DNA of 53,889 nt. Source: an uncultured Clostridium sp. (GTDB taxonomy: Bacteria; Bacillota; Clostridia; Lachnospirales; Lachnospiraceae). The stretch spans positions 1 through 53,889 of the forward strand of contig CANRZB010000019.1 of the NCBI GenBank assembly GCA_947644195.1. The letters are read 5' to 3'. The notes below the pieces were generated by a model, which was not told the origin of the DNA, made no database searches, and saw only the letters and a program-made list of their open reading frames with translations. Both the position numbers and the translations under genes were made by a program. Shown one piece after another: positions 15,828-25,041 of the stretch (positions within the stretch are counted from its first letter, which is position 1; every line of letters starts with the position of its first letter).

Positions 15828-16513
15828 CAGCAATACCTCGCATTCTTCTCACAATATTTTCTGTATTTCTCTCGCACCTCTGCCAGTTTTCTTATCGAAA
15901 TCGGAACTTCATTTCCACGAATCTCTACCGTTTTACCATTGAAACGATCAACCCATTTCGCATTAATCAGATACGTCCTATGGCATCGGATAAATCCCAC
16001 CTGCAACAACTGCTGTTCCAAATCTGCCATAGAGGTCCGAACTAAACGGGTGCTTCCATCGGCCAATATCAGGTTGCTGTACACACGTTCCGAACGGATA
16101 AACAAAATATTTCTGCTGTCAACAGCATCATCCACCAAGACATATTGGTTCATCATGCGAATTGCTGCCTGTAGCACCGTGCCAAATTGCTTTTCCAGCT
16201 GATCCTTCAAAACTAACCCAAATACCTGCAGCCCAAAGGCGGAAAAAACCAGCTCCTCATGGTTGGTTACAAAAATAATCATCGTCTTGCCGCCCAAATT
16301 TTGCAGATACTCTTTTACCTCAAGTCCGTTCCGCTTCGGCATCTCGATATCCAGAACCAGCAAATCAACCGTACCTTCATAAGACAGAAACTGTTCTCCG
16401 TCCTCAAATTCAAGTATTTCAAACAAACTATCTGTTTGCCGCAAAACCTGTTCGCAGATACGCATGATCCGGTTTCTGATGGCGGCTTCATCATCACATA
16501 TTCCTATTATCAA
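15827..16513 (-). CDS. LytTR-family response regulator (AgrA-like)
   Basis: A 228-residue DNA-binding regulator. The receiver domain spans about 1-115, with acidic pocket ICDDE and phospho-Asp in LLVLDIEMPKRNG (residue 55). The LytTR domain spans about 130-225, with RSERVYSNLILADG, VGFIRCHRTYLINAKWV and the NEVPISIRKLAEVREKY tail. I place the start at TTG 16513 because AAAGAGG ends 9 nt upstream. A GTG at 16522 would add three residues but sits against the ribosome site. It is translationally coupled to the sensor kinase. Candidate target: the direct repeats at 14338-14369 upstream of the small peptide gene. Confidence 0.87.
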   Translation of the reverse strand: MIIGICDDEAAIRNRIMRICEQVLRQTDSLFEILEFEDGEQFLSYEGTVDLLVLDIEMPKRNGLEVKEYLQNLGGKTMIIFVTNHEELVFSAFGLQVFGLVLKDQLEKQFGTVLQAAIRMMNQYVLVDDAVDSRNILFIRSERVYSNLILADGSTRLVRTSMADLEQQLLQVGFIRCHRTYLINAKWVDRFNGKTVEIRGNEVPISIRKLAEVREKYRKYCEKNARYC

Positions 16514-16639
16514 ATCGTGCACCCTCTTTATTATACAATCGTTTCTTCTGTTGTAATACTCTGATTCGTGTTACCCCGACATTATATCATTTAATCTGAT
16601 GCAGTGCACCTATAAAATGAAACATTTCTAAACGAATAT

Positions 16640-18583
16640 TTAAAAAACTGGAACTTCATGCGTGGGAGGGAAGCACATATGATCCCGACAGACATAATAC
16701 GTCGTTCTACCGTCCAGCAAGGTATACTCTGCCGTTTCCTCCGTTAAAATGGTAAGATCGGAATACAGTGACAACCGGCATCTGACATCCTCTGCATGCT
16801 CCTGTAAAGACAGTACGGCAACCACCTTGGTCGGCGGATTCTGGTAATAGAGCAACGCTGTCAAAAACACCGTATGTCCCATCGGATAGTCTCCAGTTTC
16901 GGCTGACAAAAAGGCCAGCTGTCTCTCCGCAGCAAGCCGATACTCTTCCTGTTCTGTCAACTGTGACAGACGCACCAGGCAATACGCCATAACAGAATTT
17001 CCGCTTGGCAGTGCACCATCCTGAGTTTCTTTTGGTCTGGTTACCAGGTTGTCATTCTGTGTCCCATACAAATAAAATCCCCCCGATTGTGGGTCCATAA
17101 ATTGTTCCATCGCCGCTTTCGTCATCCGACAGGCTTTCTCCAAATCCTGCCCGTTCCCCGTCACTTCATACAAAGCAAGGCATGATGCAGCATAATATGC
17201 ATAGTCATCCAAAAATCCCCTCACGGAACGAATCCCGTTGCGGCAGCTTACATACAGAACATCCCCTTCCATGAGATTCTTCTCGATATAATCTCTGGCA
17301 GAGAGCGCTACATCCCTATATCGGGCATTTCCAGTAACCCGATACAAAACCGACAATGCCAAAACAGTCAGGGAATTCCAGGCAGTCAGAACCTTGTCAT
17401 CTAAGTGAAGCTTCGCACGGGATTTGCGATATTCATAGAGCTGCTGCCTTTCCTTGGAAAATTGATCTGAAATTTCCTGCCCCTGCAATAAATTAGGAAT
17501 ATTTTTTCCTTCAAAGTTCCCCTGGCTGGTAATATCATAATACTGACAAAAAGCTTGTCCTGTTCTTTCTCCTAATACATCACAGATCTCCTGCTGCGTC
17601 CACACATAATATTTTCCCTCCTGCCCCTCACTGTCTGCATCCTGTGCAGAATAAAACTCGCCTTCCGCCCCTCTCATCTCACGGAACAGATACTCCGCCG
17701 TCTGGCAGGCTGTATCAAGAAAGTCTTTTCGGCCAGAGGCCCGATAAGCTGCTGCATACGACAGAATCAGCAATGCATTATCATACAACATCTTTTCAAA
17801 ATGTGGCACCAGATAAAATGCGTCCGTGGAATACCGCGAAAAACCGTATCCAATTTGGTCAAAAATTCCGCCCCGTCGCATCTTATCCAATGTAAAATAA
17901 ACCTGTTCCGCTGCTGTTTGATTTTTATGAATCCTGGCATACAGGAGTAGAAAAATCAGATTATGAGGCGTGGGAAATTTAGGCGCCTGGCCAAAGCCAC
18001 CATGTTCTGGATCAAAAGTTTGAGAAAATATGGCGGCCGCCTGTTCCACCAACCTAGTATCAATCTCTTTGTCAAGTGCATCCTCCCCCGCATGAACGGC
18101 TTCCACAATCTGTTCCGCGGTCTCCAGCAACCCGGAACGACTATTCTGCCACTTATCGGCAATTGTCAACAACAAATCCCGAAAACCAATCATCCCATAC
18201 CGGGTTTCTGGCGGAAAATATGTCCCGGCAAAAAAGGGTTTCTGCTCTGCCGTCATAAATATACTCATTGGCCAACCGCCCCGCCCTGTAAAAGCCTGAC
18301 AAAACGTCATATACACACCGTCAATATCTGGTCTTTCCTCCCGATCCACTTTAATAGAAATAAAATATCGGTTTAGAATGGCAGCCACCGCTTCATTCTC
18401 AAAACTTTCCTCCGCCATCACATGGCACCAGTGGCAAGTACTATAGCCAATGCTTACAAAAACCGGCTTGTTTTCACGGTCTGCCCGTGCAAAAGCCTCC
18501 TGGCCCCATGGATACCAATCTACGGGATTCTCCGAATGTTGCAGCAGATATGGACTGCTCTGACCTTTGAGATGATTTGTCAT
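16640..18583 (-). CDS. YyaL/SSP411-like thioredoxin-domain protein
   Basis: A 647-residue cytoplasmic protein of the DUF255 family. The N-terminal thioredoxin-like domain (1-165) holds the signature [16 protein letters not shown] and an active-site-like CHWC motif in [11 protein letters not shown]. The rest is an (alpha/alpha)6 barrel like that of N-acylglucosamine 2-epimerases ([18 protein letters not shown], for example). Family members occur from bacteria to mammals, but their biochemical role is not settled. AAAGGGA precedes the ATG. It is transcribed alone, downstream of an SDR gene on the same strand with a 68-bp gap, so a joint transcript is possible. Confidence 0.88.
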   Translation of the reverse strand: MTNHLKGQSSPYLLQHSENPVDWYPWGQEAFARADRENKPVFVSIGYSTCHWCHVMAEESFENEAVAAILNRYFISIKVDREERPDIDGVYMTFCQAFTGRGGWPMSIFMTAEQKPFFAGTYFPPETRYGMIGFRDLLLTIADKWQNSRSGLLETAEQIVEAVHAGEDALDKEIDTRLVEQAAAIFSQTFDPEHGGFGQAPKFPTPHNLIFLLLYARIHKNQTAAEQVYFTLDKMRRGGIFDQIGYGFSRYSTDAFYLVPHFEKMLYDNALLILSYAAAYRASGRKDFLDTACQTAEYLFREMRGAEGEFYSAQDADSEGQEGKYYVWTQQEICDVLGERTGQAFCQYYDITSQGNFEGKNIPNLLQGQEISDQFSKERQQLYEYRKSRAKLHLDDKVLTAWNSLTVLALSVLYRVTGNARYRDVALSARDYIEKNLMEGDVLYVSCRNGIRSVRGFLDDYAYYAASCLALYEVTGNGQDLEKACRMTKAAMEQFMDPQSGGFYLYGTQNDNLVTRPKETQDGALPSGNSVMAYCLVRLSQLTEQEEYRLAAERQLAFLSAETGDYPMGHTVFLTALLYYQNPPTKVVAVLSLQEHAEDVRCRLSLYSDLTILTEETAEYTLLDGRTTYYVCRDHMCFPPTHEVPVF

Positions 18584-18651
18584 AGTTACTATCCCTTTGC
18601 TCCCCTTCGTCTTACTTCACAGCAGTTTATGCACAAAATAATACTTCCCTT

Positions 18652-19410
18652 TTAAACCTGCGTTGCCCCATCTACTGATAGCACAGTACCTGTGACATAG
18701 CTGGACAGGTCGCTGGCTAAAAATAATACGGCGTCCGCTACTTCCTCGGGCTCCCCGATCCTGCCAAGCGGTATCGTGGCTGCCATTTTCTGCACCAATT
18801 CCTCGGGAAGCGCAGCCACCATATCTGTTCTGGTTACGCCGGGAGCCACTGCATTAACCCGGATCTGGTCTTTACCAAGCTCTCTTGCCAGAGATTTCGT
18901 CAAGCCATTTACTGCATATTTCGAAGCCGGATATCCGCATCCTGCCGGCTGTCCATAGATACTAACCATAGAACTCATATTGATAACGGATCCCCCACCC
19001 TGTTCTTTCATCGTCAAAGCAGCCGCCTTGGTACAATGGAATACCCCGGTTACATTAAGGCGCATAATCTTTTCAAAATCTTCCGGCTGATAATCATAGA
19101 GAGACTCCCTGGCGGAGATTCCTGCATTATTCACCAGGATATCAATTCGTCCAAACTGTTCCCTGACTTGCCCGAACGCTTTCTCCACTTCCTGGTACTG
19201 ATCCAGAGACGGACAGAAACCGATTACCTCCGCATCCGGCCGTTCCGCCTTGATCTGCTCCAACGCACGGTCCACCGTTTCCTGCCGGGATCCAAATAAT
19301 GCAACCCTGGCCCCTGCTTCCAAAAATCTCTGAACCACAGAGTAACCGATTCCCCTTGTTCCTCCTGTCACAATCGCTGCCTTGCCATCCAACATCTTTG
19401 ATACATCCAT
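18652..19410 (-). CDS. Short-chain dehydrogenase/reductase (FabG-like)
   Basis: A 252-residue classical SDR. It has the Rossmann motif TGGTRGIG near residue 17, NNAGIS around 92, catalytic Ser in INMSSMVS, Tyr-xxx-Lys in YPASKYAVNG, and VAPGVTRTDM after it. The C-terminus SSYVTGTVLSVDGATQV matches FabG-type 3-oxoacyl-ACP reductases and glucose dehydrogenases. It is not in a fatty acid cluster, so the substrate is open. AAGGAGG is 8 nt before the ATG. Confidence 0.88.
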   Translation of the reverse strand: MDVSKMLDGKAAIVTGGTRGIGYSVVQRFLEAGARVALFGSRQETVDRALEQIKAERPDAEVIGFCPSLDQYQEVEKAFGQVREQFGRIDILVNNAGISARESLYDYQPEDFEKIMRLNVTGVFHCTKAAALTMKEQGGGSVINMSSMVSIYGQPAGCGYPASKYAVNGLTKSLARELGKDQIRVNAVAPGVTRTDMVAALPEELVQKMAATIPLGRIGEPEEVADAVLFLASDLSSYVTGTVLSVDGATQV

Positions 19411-19603
19411 AATTCATCCTCCTTCATAGATTAATGTTATGTTTCATTGCCTAAATATACATAAAATTCTTCCCCTACCTAGTGTACTGACCTGTCCCTT
19501 CCTCCATTCATTAGTTTTACCAGTATTTACATTTTTATGTAAATATAAGGAATTAACAGCATTTTCATATTTTAGGACAAGTTTCTGGACAACATTTCAC
19601 AAA

Positions 19604-19639
19604 AGAAAAAGACACTGCAATGACAAAACATACAGTGCC
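19604..19639 (-). terminator. Terminator of the small membrane protein gene
   Basis: GGCACTG (19639-19633) pairs with CAGTGTC (19617-19611) on the minus strand, with extra inner pairing, followed by a T-tract. Confidence 0.75.
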
Positions 19640-19661
19640 TGTTTGTTGACCTGCAAAACGA

Positions 19662-19913
19662 TTACATCATACCAGATGTACCGTAAGTAGCAGGAAGTGC
19701 GGCTAAAATTGCTGCTCCAAAAATAATACTAACTATGAAACTAACAACCATCATAATCGCCGAAACAATTAACATTGCCTGTGCCCATTTCTTCCGGGTC
19801 CCATTGCCAGAACCAGCTGCCCAGACAATTAACAGAATAATATTCACACATGGAATACAACTAAGCAAAATTGTTCCAATCCACTGGCCTAATGTCATTT
19901 CATCATCATACAT
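19662..19913 (-). CDS. Small two-helix membrane protein
   Basis: An 83-residue protein with two hydrophobic helices (about 10-32 and 45-72) joined by a short basic loop GNGTRKKWAQ, and an acidic N-terminus MYDDEMTLGQW. The overall plan resembles small CD225/DUF4870-like membrane proteins but I cannot assign a family. The start at 19913 follows GAGGGAGG at 9 nt; an in-frame ATG at 19970 lacks a site. It is monocistronic with its own promoter and terminator. Confidence 0.65.
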   Translation of the reverse strand: MYDDEMTLGQWIGTILLSCIPCVNIILLIVWAAGSGNGTRKKWAQAMLIVSAIMMVVSFIVSIIFGAAILAALPATYGTSGMM

Positions 19914-19970
19914 GTTATTCGTCCTCCCTCTTATATACTCATGAAATTTAAATTCTCTTTCACTTTTCAT

Positions 19971-19999
19971 ATTTTAACATTGATTCAGTAATATGTAAA
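19971..19999 (-). promoter_or_regulatory. Promoter of the small membrane protein gene
   Basis: TTTACA (19999-19994), 17-bp spacer, TAAAAT (19976-19971). Confidence 0.5.
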
Positions 20000-20070
20000 T
20001 AAAAATCTGACTTTCTGAATTTTCACTTTATAGAATTACAATATAGAAAAACTAATCCTCATAGTTTTCA

Positions 20071-20138
20071 TTGACAAGAATAAACTAAAGTGTATATAAT
20101 ACACGTACAAAAAATCGTACAATCAATCGTACAAGAAA
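20071..20138 (+). promoter_or_regulatory. Promoter and operator repeats of the toxin-antitoxin locus
   Basis: TTGACA (20071-20076), 18-bp spacer, TATAAT (20095-20100). Three direct copies of CGTACAA begin at 20104, 20116 and 20128 with a 12-bp period. YefM-family antitoxins bind TGTACA-type sites at their own promoter, so these repeats are the likely autoregulatory operator. Confidence 0.7.
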
Positions 20139-20151
20139 GGGATGATCCTCT

Positions 20152-20409
20152 ATGTTAGCAGTCAATTATTCTACAATCAGAAATAATCTAAAAACTTACT
20201 GTGACGAAGCAACGGACAACAATGAAACTGTGATTGTTACACGTAAAAACGAAAAAAATGTAGTAATAATCAGCCTGGAACAATACAACCAAATTATAAA
20301 AGCTGCTAAAAATTCAGAATATCTTGCTATGATCGACAGAGGAATTGAACAGCTTTCTTCCGGCAGAGGTCAGCAACACGAATTGATTGAGGTGGAAGAT
20401 AATGAATAA
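20152..20409 (+). CDS. YefM/Phd-family antitoxin
   Basis: An 85-residue antitoxin. The N-terminal DNA-binding domain starts VNYSTIRNNLKTYCDEA, continues ETVIVTRKNEKNVVIISLEQYN, and gives way after residue 50 to the toxin-wrapping tail. The layout and length match YefM, which represses its own promoter and neutralises YoeB. The start is preceded by GAAAGGGATG. Its last eight bases overlap the toxin start, the normal coupling in this family. The toxin frame carries a nonsense codon, so this antitoxin may now be an orphan repressor. Confidence 0.87.
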   Translation: MLAVNYSTIRNNLKTYCDEATDNNETVIVTRKNEKNVVIISLEQYNQIIKAAKNSEYLAMIDRGIEQLSSGRGQQHELIEVEDNE

Positions 20410-20662
20410 ACTATGGTCAGACCGAGCGTGGGACGATTACTTGTACTGGCAAATGTAGGATAAAAATACTCTTAAAAAAATAAATGAGTTAGTCAGGGAT
20501 ATTGAACGTAACGGACTGTCCAAGGGAACCGGAAAGCCAGAACCACTAAAACACAAAAAAGCCTGGAGCGGGCGTATAGATAAAGAAAACAGATTGGTTT
20601 ATAATATTGACGATCAAAAAAATCTATGGATCATAGCCTGTAAGGGACACTATGAAGATTAA
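20402..20662 (+). pseudogene. YoeB-family mRNA interferase with premature TAG
   Basis: The frame reads as an 86-codon YoeB toxin (ribosome-dependent RNase) interrupted by TAG at codon 19 (20456-20458). The sequence around it, YLYWQM-stop-DKNTLKKIN, aligns with the family pattern WQxQDKK, so the codon was most likely CAG. A single C-to-T change explains it. All later family residues remain: Glu in GKPEPLKHKK, Arg in KENRLVYN, His in ACKGHYED. There is no frameshift. It is probably inactive unless TAG is suppressed; the intact remainder suggests the mutation is recent. Confidence 0.85.
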
Positions 20663-20755
20663 ATGGATTGATAGAATCTGCTTCCCTAACAATTAACACC
20701 ACCGCTCCCAGCATCACCATACCAGAAACGGCGCAGTAGTATATCTATTTGTGCA

Positions 20756-21220
20756 TCATCTGGAAAATGATTGCCTCAGACACCAACGCAGCAAATTCCT
20801 GTGTTCATAATGCATCGGTGTCTTCCACTGTTCCCCAGGCATCATTTCTTCTGGAAAATACGACGCTATTCGATATAAATAGACCACCATCAAAAGTATG
20901 ATCATCCCCCAAAGTATCCATTTCCAGCCAAATACCGATTTACCCAATACATAGCGGCAAATTATGAAATACAGCAAAAACATGCCGACTGCATAAATTG
21001 CCGGATTCATGATCCATGCTTTATGCAATTGCAGTGTCATAACGTAAAATCCTGCCTTTGTCAAACCACAAGCGGGACACGGAAAACCTGTCAGCAAAAC
21101 ACATGGACACATATTGCCAAACAACAAGTTCGCCACAATGATATAGATACCTGCCAACAGCACGCCATTATAATATGCTTTCATATCCTGCTCTAAATAC
21201 AGAAATCCCTCCCATTTCAT
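20756..21220 (-). CDS. DUF2752 membrane protein
   Basis: A 154-residue protein with three to four hydrophobic segments. The family signature is visible as CPCVLLTGFPCPACGLTKAGF: two Cys pairs and the CGLT core that define DUF2752. Proteins of this family are common in Clostridia and Bacteroidetes, and their function is unknown. GGAG is 11 nt before the ATG. It lies downstream of the hydrogenase-like gene on the same strand, but a terminator hairpin and a 49-bp tandem repeat separate them, so it is probably transcribed separately. Confidence 0.75.
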   Translation of the reverse strand: MKWEGFLYLEQDMKAYYNGVLLAGIYIIVANLLFGNMCPCVLLTGFPCPACGLTKAGFYVMTLQLHKAWIMNPAIYAVGMFLLYFIICRYVLGKSVFGWKWILWGMIILLMVVYLYRIASYFPEEMMPGEQWKTPMHYEHRNLLRWCLRQSFSR

Positions 21221-21246
21221 CTTCCTATAAACTCCTATTCCAAATC

Positions 21247-21393
21247 ATAGAAAATCATTTCTTCTCATCTATCCGTATGCCACTGCCTCAAAACCATTGA
21301 AAACTGTTTCTTCCCATCTACCTGTATTCCACCGCCTCAAAACCATTGAAAACTGTTTCTTCTCATCTACCTGTATGCCACTGCCTCAAAATA
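21247..21393. repeat. 49-bp direct tandem repeat, three copies
   Basis: Units at 21247-21295, 21296-21344 and 21345-21393. Copies 2 and 3 differ at only a few positions; copy 1 is more diverged at its start. The repeat is intergenic, between the DUF2752 gene and the hydrogenase terminator, and encodes nothing evident. There are no spacers, so it is not a CRISPR. Confidence 0.85.
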
Positions 21394-21396
21394 TAG

Positions 21397-21464
21397 AAAT
21401 CAGCATCTACACTTCCTGCGGAATGGATACCCTTAGTATCCTGTCCCGGTGCAGATGCTGATTT
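21397..21464 (-). terminator. Long hairpin terminator of the hydrogenase-like gene
   Basis: AAATCAGCATCT (21464-21453) pairs perfectly with AGATGCTGATTT (21408-21397); a second stem (GGATAC / GTATCC) lies in the loop. The T-tract is weak (ATTTCTATATTTTG). Confidence 0.65.
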
Positions 21465-21517
21465 TCTGTTGCACAATAATTTTTTCTGATCCGCACAACG
21501 GATCACACCCCTACTAT

Positions 21518-22966
21518 TTACCGATGCATCGAGAAAGAATCCATCGGATAATTCTCTAAGTTCGCATGAACTCCACGGTCGTCTGCCTGATCTAAGAGCA
21601 TGTTTCGGTCTTTCATCGCTGCCTTTTCTGTGCGGTGCTGGCTTGGGCCACCCACACAACCTCCTTCACAGACCATACCTTCCACAAAATCTTCTGGTAA
21701 ACGACCCAGTTTCAATAAGGTTAATGCTGCCTTACATTCTGCTGCACCGTTACATACACGAACCTTCAGGTCTGTATTTTCATCTGCCTCTTCCAGACAT
21801 TTTATTACAGCCGCCGTAACACCGCTGGAGTTAGCAAATTTCTTACCATAAATACTAGCCTCCTGCTTTGCATTTTCCTCTGGCTCAAAATGCACATCTT
21901 TCGCTTTCAGCATGGCGCGCATTTCGCCATACGTCAATACATAATCTGCATTACCCTCGATCGTTTTGTCCTGGCTCTCGGCTTTTTTTGCCACACAAGG
22001 CCCGATAAATACCGTCACTGCCTCCGGGTCTGCTGCCTTGAGCATACGGGATACCGCACACATTGGAGAAACTGTAGTTGACACATTCTCATATAATTCA
22101 GGAAAATGTTTCTTAACCATATTGACAAATGCCGGACAGCAGGATGTCGTCTTTTTCTTGCCGTCTTTGTAAGCCTCTGCCCACTCCTCAGCCTCAGAAG
22201 CTGCGGTCATGTCGCCGCCTAAACCGACTTCCACCATATCCTCAAATCCAATTTTTTTCAGGCCAGTACGAATACTTTCCATCGTAATATCCTTACCAAA
22301 CTGTCCCTCCGTCGCCGGCGCTACCATCGCATAGACTTTCTTGCCGGCACGCATGGCATTTATAATATCCACAATAAATGTTTTGGAACCAATTGCACCG
22401 AATGGACAGCTATGGATGCAATGTCCACACTGGATACATTTTTCCTCATCAATGACACAGATACCATTTTCATCATAAGACATCGCATCTACCGGACAGG
22501 CTCTGCGGCACGGACGCATCAGATCTGCAATGGCATTATACGGACATGCCTTGGAACATAACCCACATTCTTTACACTGGTTTGGATCAATATAGGCACG
22601 ATCGCGACCCATGGTAATGGCTCCAAATCGACACGCCTGCTGACAGGACTTTTTCATACATTTCCGACAGTTATCCGTAACCACATAACGGGCGATTGGA
22701 CAATCCTCGCAGGCCGCCGAGATTACCTGGATCATATTGTCACTTTCCTTATCTCCCGGGCACTTCCCCTCTGTCAGCCGAACCCTCTGCCGGATAATTT
22801 CTCTCTCTTTATAAATACAACAACGGAATCGGGCTTTCGGGCCTGGAATCAATTCATAGGGAAGTAATTCCTTCTTTTCATCCAGAGCTCCCTCATAAGC
22901 TAGTTTTGCTACCTCACGTAGTACCTGATGTTTGATATTTAAGACGGTTGCATCATCTGCTAGCAT
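21518..22966 (-). CDS. [FeFe]-hydrogenase-like ferredoxin protein (group B type)
   Basis: A 482-residue iron-sulfur protein. The N-terminal half has Cys clusters for several 4Fe-4S centres (NCRKCMKKSCQQACRFGA, CKECGLCSKACPYNA, CIQCGHCIHSCPFGA). The C-terminal half has the H-cluster motifs in variant form: TSCCPAF for L1, GPCVAKKAES for L2, and EGMVCEGGCVGGPS for L3. All four cluster cysteines are kept, while the group A consensus (PGW, MPC, GGGQP) is not. This matches short monomeric group B hydrogenases of anaerobes, whose physiological direction is unclear. AAAGGAG precedes the ATG. No maturase (hydE/F/G) lies in the window. Confidence 0.82.
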   Translation of the reverse strand: MLADDATVLNIKHQVLREVAKLAYEGALDEKKELLPYELIPGPKARFRCCIYKEREIIRQRVRLTEGKCPGDKESDNMIQVISAACEDCPIARYVVTDNCRKCMKKSCQQACRFGAITMGRDRAYIDPNQCKECGLCSKACPYNAIADLMRPCRRACPVDAMSYDENGICVIDEEKCIQCGHCIHSCPFGAIGSKTFIVDIINAMRAGKKVYAMVAPATEGQFGKDITMESIRTGLKKIGFEDMVEVGLGGDMTAASEAEEWAEAYKDGKKKTTSCCPAFVNMVKKHFPELYENVSTTVSPMCAVSRMLKAADPEAVTVFIGPCVAKKAESQDKTIEGNADYVLTYGEMRAMLKAKDVHFEPEENAKQEASIYGKKFANSSGVTAAVIKCLEEADENTDLKVRVCNGAAECKAALTLLKLGRLPEDFVEGMVCEGGCVGGPSQHRTEKAAMKDRNMLLDQADDRGVHANLENYPMDSFSMHR

Positions 22967-23119
22967 ACCTTTTCTCCTTTCTTACTCTTTCGTAATGATT
23001 GACCGGTATCAGTATAACATGGATCTACTATAAAATCTAGTTGGGAGAGAGCCAGAATATGACAAATTCCCATCCTTTTTATTCCTGTATCTCCTATATG
23101 ATACTTTTATGACACAAAA

Positions 23120-23211
23120 TATGCTATAATGTTCATGAAAGCAATGAGCCATGCAAAAAAATGATCAAATCATCTGGCTGCTTGCAGACAGAATGATTTG
23201 GGAATTTTTTT
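23120..23211 (+). promoter_or_regulatory. Promoter and possible attenuator ahead of the GH25 gene
   Basis: An extended -10 (TGC-TATAAT, 23122-23130) is followed by a leader of about 110 nt. In that leader AAATCATCTG (23167-23176) pairs with CAG-A-ATGATTT (23189-23199), followed by GGGAA and seven T. This has the shape of an intrinsic terminator upstream of the start codon, so premature termination is possible. No known riboswitch class is recognised. Confidence 0.45.
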
Positions 23212-23244
23212 ATAGTTATTTAATACTTGAATGGAGATAATCAG

Positions 23245-25002
23245 ATGAGAAAAAGAATAGTAAGCACTTTCCTTGCGATAGCGATGACCTTATCCGTCGG
23301 CACAGGTCTCAGTTTTTCAAAACCTGTACCAGCCAATGCCTTCGATACTCTAAACGGCGTTCTCAGCAGTTCCAGTCCGTTTACCACCTCAACTTACCAG
23401 CATGCCGAAAGATTCCTGGGAATGAATGTCTATCATGGAATTGATGTGTCTTACCACAATGGAAATATTGACTGGGAATCTGTGGCAGCAGATGGAGTCG
23501 AATATGCCTTTCTCCGTGCCGGTTACCGGGGATATGGCAACGGGTCCCTCCAACAGGACTCCAAATTTACCACCTATGCTGCTGATGCAGCCCAGGCGGG
23601 CATCCCAATCGGTGTCTATTATTTTACCGAAGCAACTAACGAAGCAGAAGCCATCGAAGAAGCGCAAGACTGTATCCGCATGATTGAGGAAAACAACATC
23701 AATGTTACGCTACCGATCGCACTGGATTATGAATACCAAAAAAATGCCGCAGGTGAATTAGTCAGTCCCAAAGCAGGTCTCTCCAAAGAAGCAGCCACCG
23801 CCAATTGTATCGCTTTCTGTGATACCATTGCGGAAGCAGGCTACACGCCAATTATCTATGCTAATCGGAGTGATCTGGTAACCCTGATTGACGGGGCTGC
23901 CTTATCCGAAAATTATGGTATCTGGCTGGCAAACTACACTACCGCAACTTCCTACAGTAACAACTACCAAATCTGGCAATATACGAGCAGTGGCAAAGTA
24001 GATGGAATTTCTGGCAAAGTAGACTGTAACTTCTGGTATACCCAGGGAGAACTCAGCATCACAACGCCGGCCAAAAAAACCTATGACCTGAAGACAGCCA
24101 CCATAGAGGCGATCCCTACCCAGACGTTTACCGGAAAACAGATCAAACCGGCACTCAACATTAAAGTTGGAAGCAGAGTACTAACCGCAGGAAAGCATTA
24201 CACTGCTGTTTATACAAATAATACCAATCCAGGCAAGGCTACAGTTACAATCTCAGGCAAGGGAAGCTATATCGGTACACGAAGCATAACCTTTAAGATT
24301 AAACCGGCCGCTGTTACCGCTCTAACAGCCGAAACAACTGCTTCCAAAATCGCACTGGAATGGAAAGGAAGCGCCGCCTATTCCGGCTATGAGATTTACC
24401 GCCGAACCACCTACAATGGCGATTACAGCAAAATAAAGACAATAAATAAGGGCGACACTATGGAATGGACCAATAAAAAGCTATCCAAGGAACGGGAATA
24501 TACGTACAAAATCCGTGCATTTGCCAAAGTTGAAACTGCCATTTACTATGGTCCGTTTGTCAAAATTACAGCCAGCGCCTTGTCTGGCACAAAAGCGGCA
24601 TTAAACAAAAAATACCGCACAATATTAAAGAAACCAGCCGCCAATTCCAAGAAACTGGTTGCTGTGCCATATGGCGCCACAATCCGTTACCTGGGCAAAA
24701 CCGTATTGCAAAATAAAAAGAAATTCTATCATGTACAATACAAAAAAGGAGGGAAGCTCTATGATGGCTACCTTTCCTCCAAAAAGGGCCTGACGTTTCG
24801 CAAAGCCATGGTCACAACTGCCAAAGTGAAATTACGTTACGGTGCAGGCACGAATACCAAAATCCTGGCACAGGTGCCAAAAAACCAGGCAGTCATCACC
24901 TTATCTTCCAAGAAAAAGAAAGGAACGGTTTGGTATCGGACGTATTATCTCAAGGGAAAACGACTACTGACAGGATATATTTCTTCGGATTATTTGGAGT
25001 AA
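23245..25002 (+). CDS. Secreted GH25 lysozyme with Fn3 and SH3-like domains
   Basis: A 585-residue muramidase predicted to cleave peptidoglycan. Residues 1-33 are a signal peptide (cleavage near ANA). The GH25 domain runs about 60-265, with YHGIDVSYHNGNIDW, FLRAGYRGYG, catalytic Asp/Glu in LPIALDYEYQ and IWQYTSSG near the end. It is followed by an Ig-like module (280-355), an Fn3 domain (360-445) and two bacterial SH3-like segments (455-585) that may bind the wall. The start at 23245 (MRKRIVSTFL) follows GGAGA at 8 nt; an ATG six codons upstream lacks a site. It may be coupled to the small YCII-like gene 39 bp downstream. Confidence 0.88.
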   Translation: MRKRIVSTFLAIAMTLSVGTGLSFSKPVPANAFDTLNGVLSSSSPFTTSTYQHAERFLGMNVYHGIDVSYHNGNIDWESVAADGVEYAFLRAGYRGYGNGSLQQDSKFTTYAADAAQAGIPIGVYYFTEATNEAEAIEEAQDCIRMIEENNINVTLPIALDYEYQKNAAGELVSPKAGLSKEAATANCIAFCDTIAEAGYTPIIYANRSDLVTLIDGAALSENYGIWLANYTTATSYSNNYQIWQYTSSGKVDGISGKVDCNFWYTQGELSITTPAKKTYDLKTATIEAIPTQTFTGKQIKPALNIKVGSRVLTAGKHYTAVYTNNTNPGKATVTISGKGSYIGTRSITFKIKPAAVTALTAETTASKIALEWKGSAAYSGYEIYRRTTYNGDYSKIKTINKGDTMEWTNKKLSKEREYTYKIRAFAKVETAIYYGPFVKITASALSGTKAALNKKYRTILKKPAANSKKLVAVPYGATIRYLGKTVLQNKKKFYHVQYKKGGKLYDGYLSSKKGLTFRKAMVTTAKVKLRYGAGTNTKILAQVPKNQAVITLSSKKKKGTVWYRTYYLKGKRLLTGYISSDYLE

Positions 25003-25041
25003 ATGGTACACCGAACACAATTGAAAGGAGAATATGAAACA

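Noticed and set aside
14191-16513. Classical agr quorum-sensing locus (agrBDCA)
   Set aside because: The kinase and regulator are AgrC/AgrA-like, but no AgrB-type protease is encoded and the small peptide has no Cys or AgrD-like layout.
21247-21393. CRISPR array
   Set aside because: The three units are contiguous 49-bp copies without unique spacers, and no cas genes are present.
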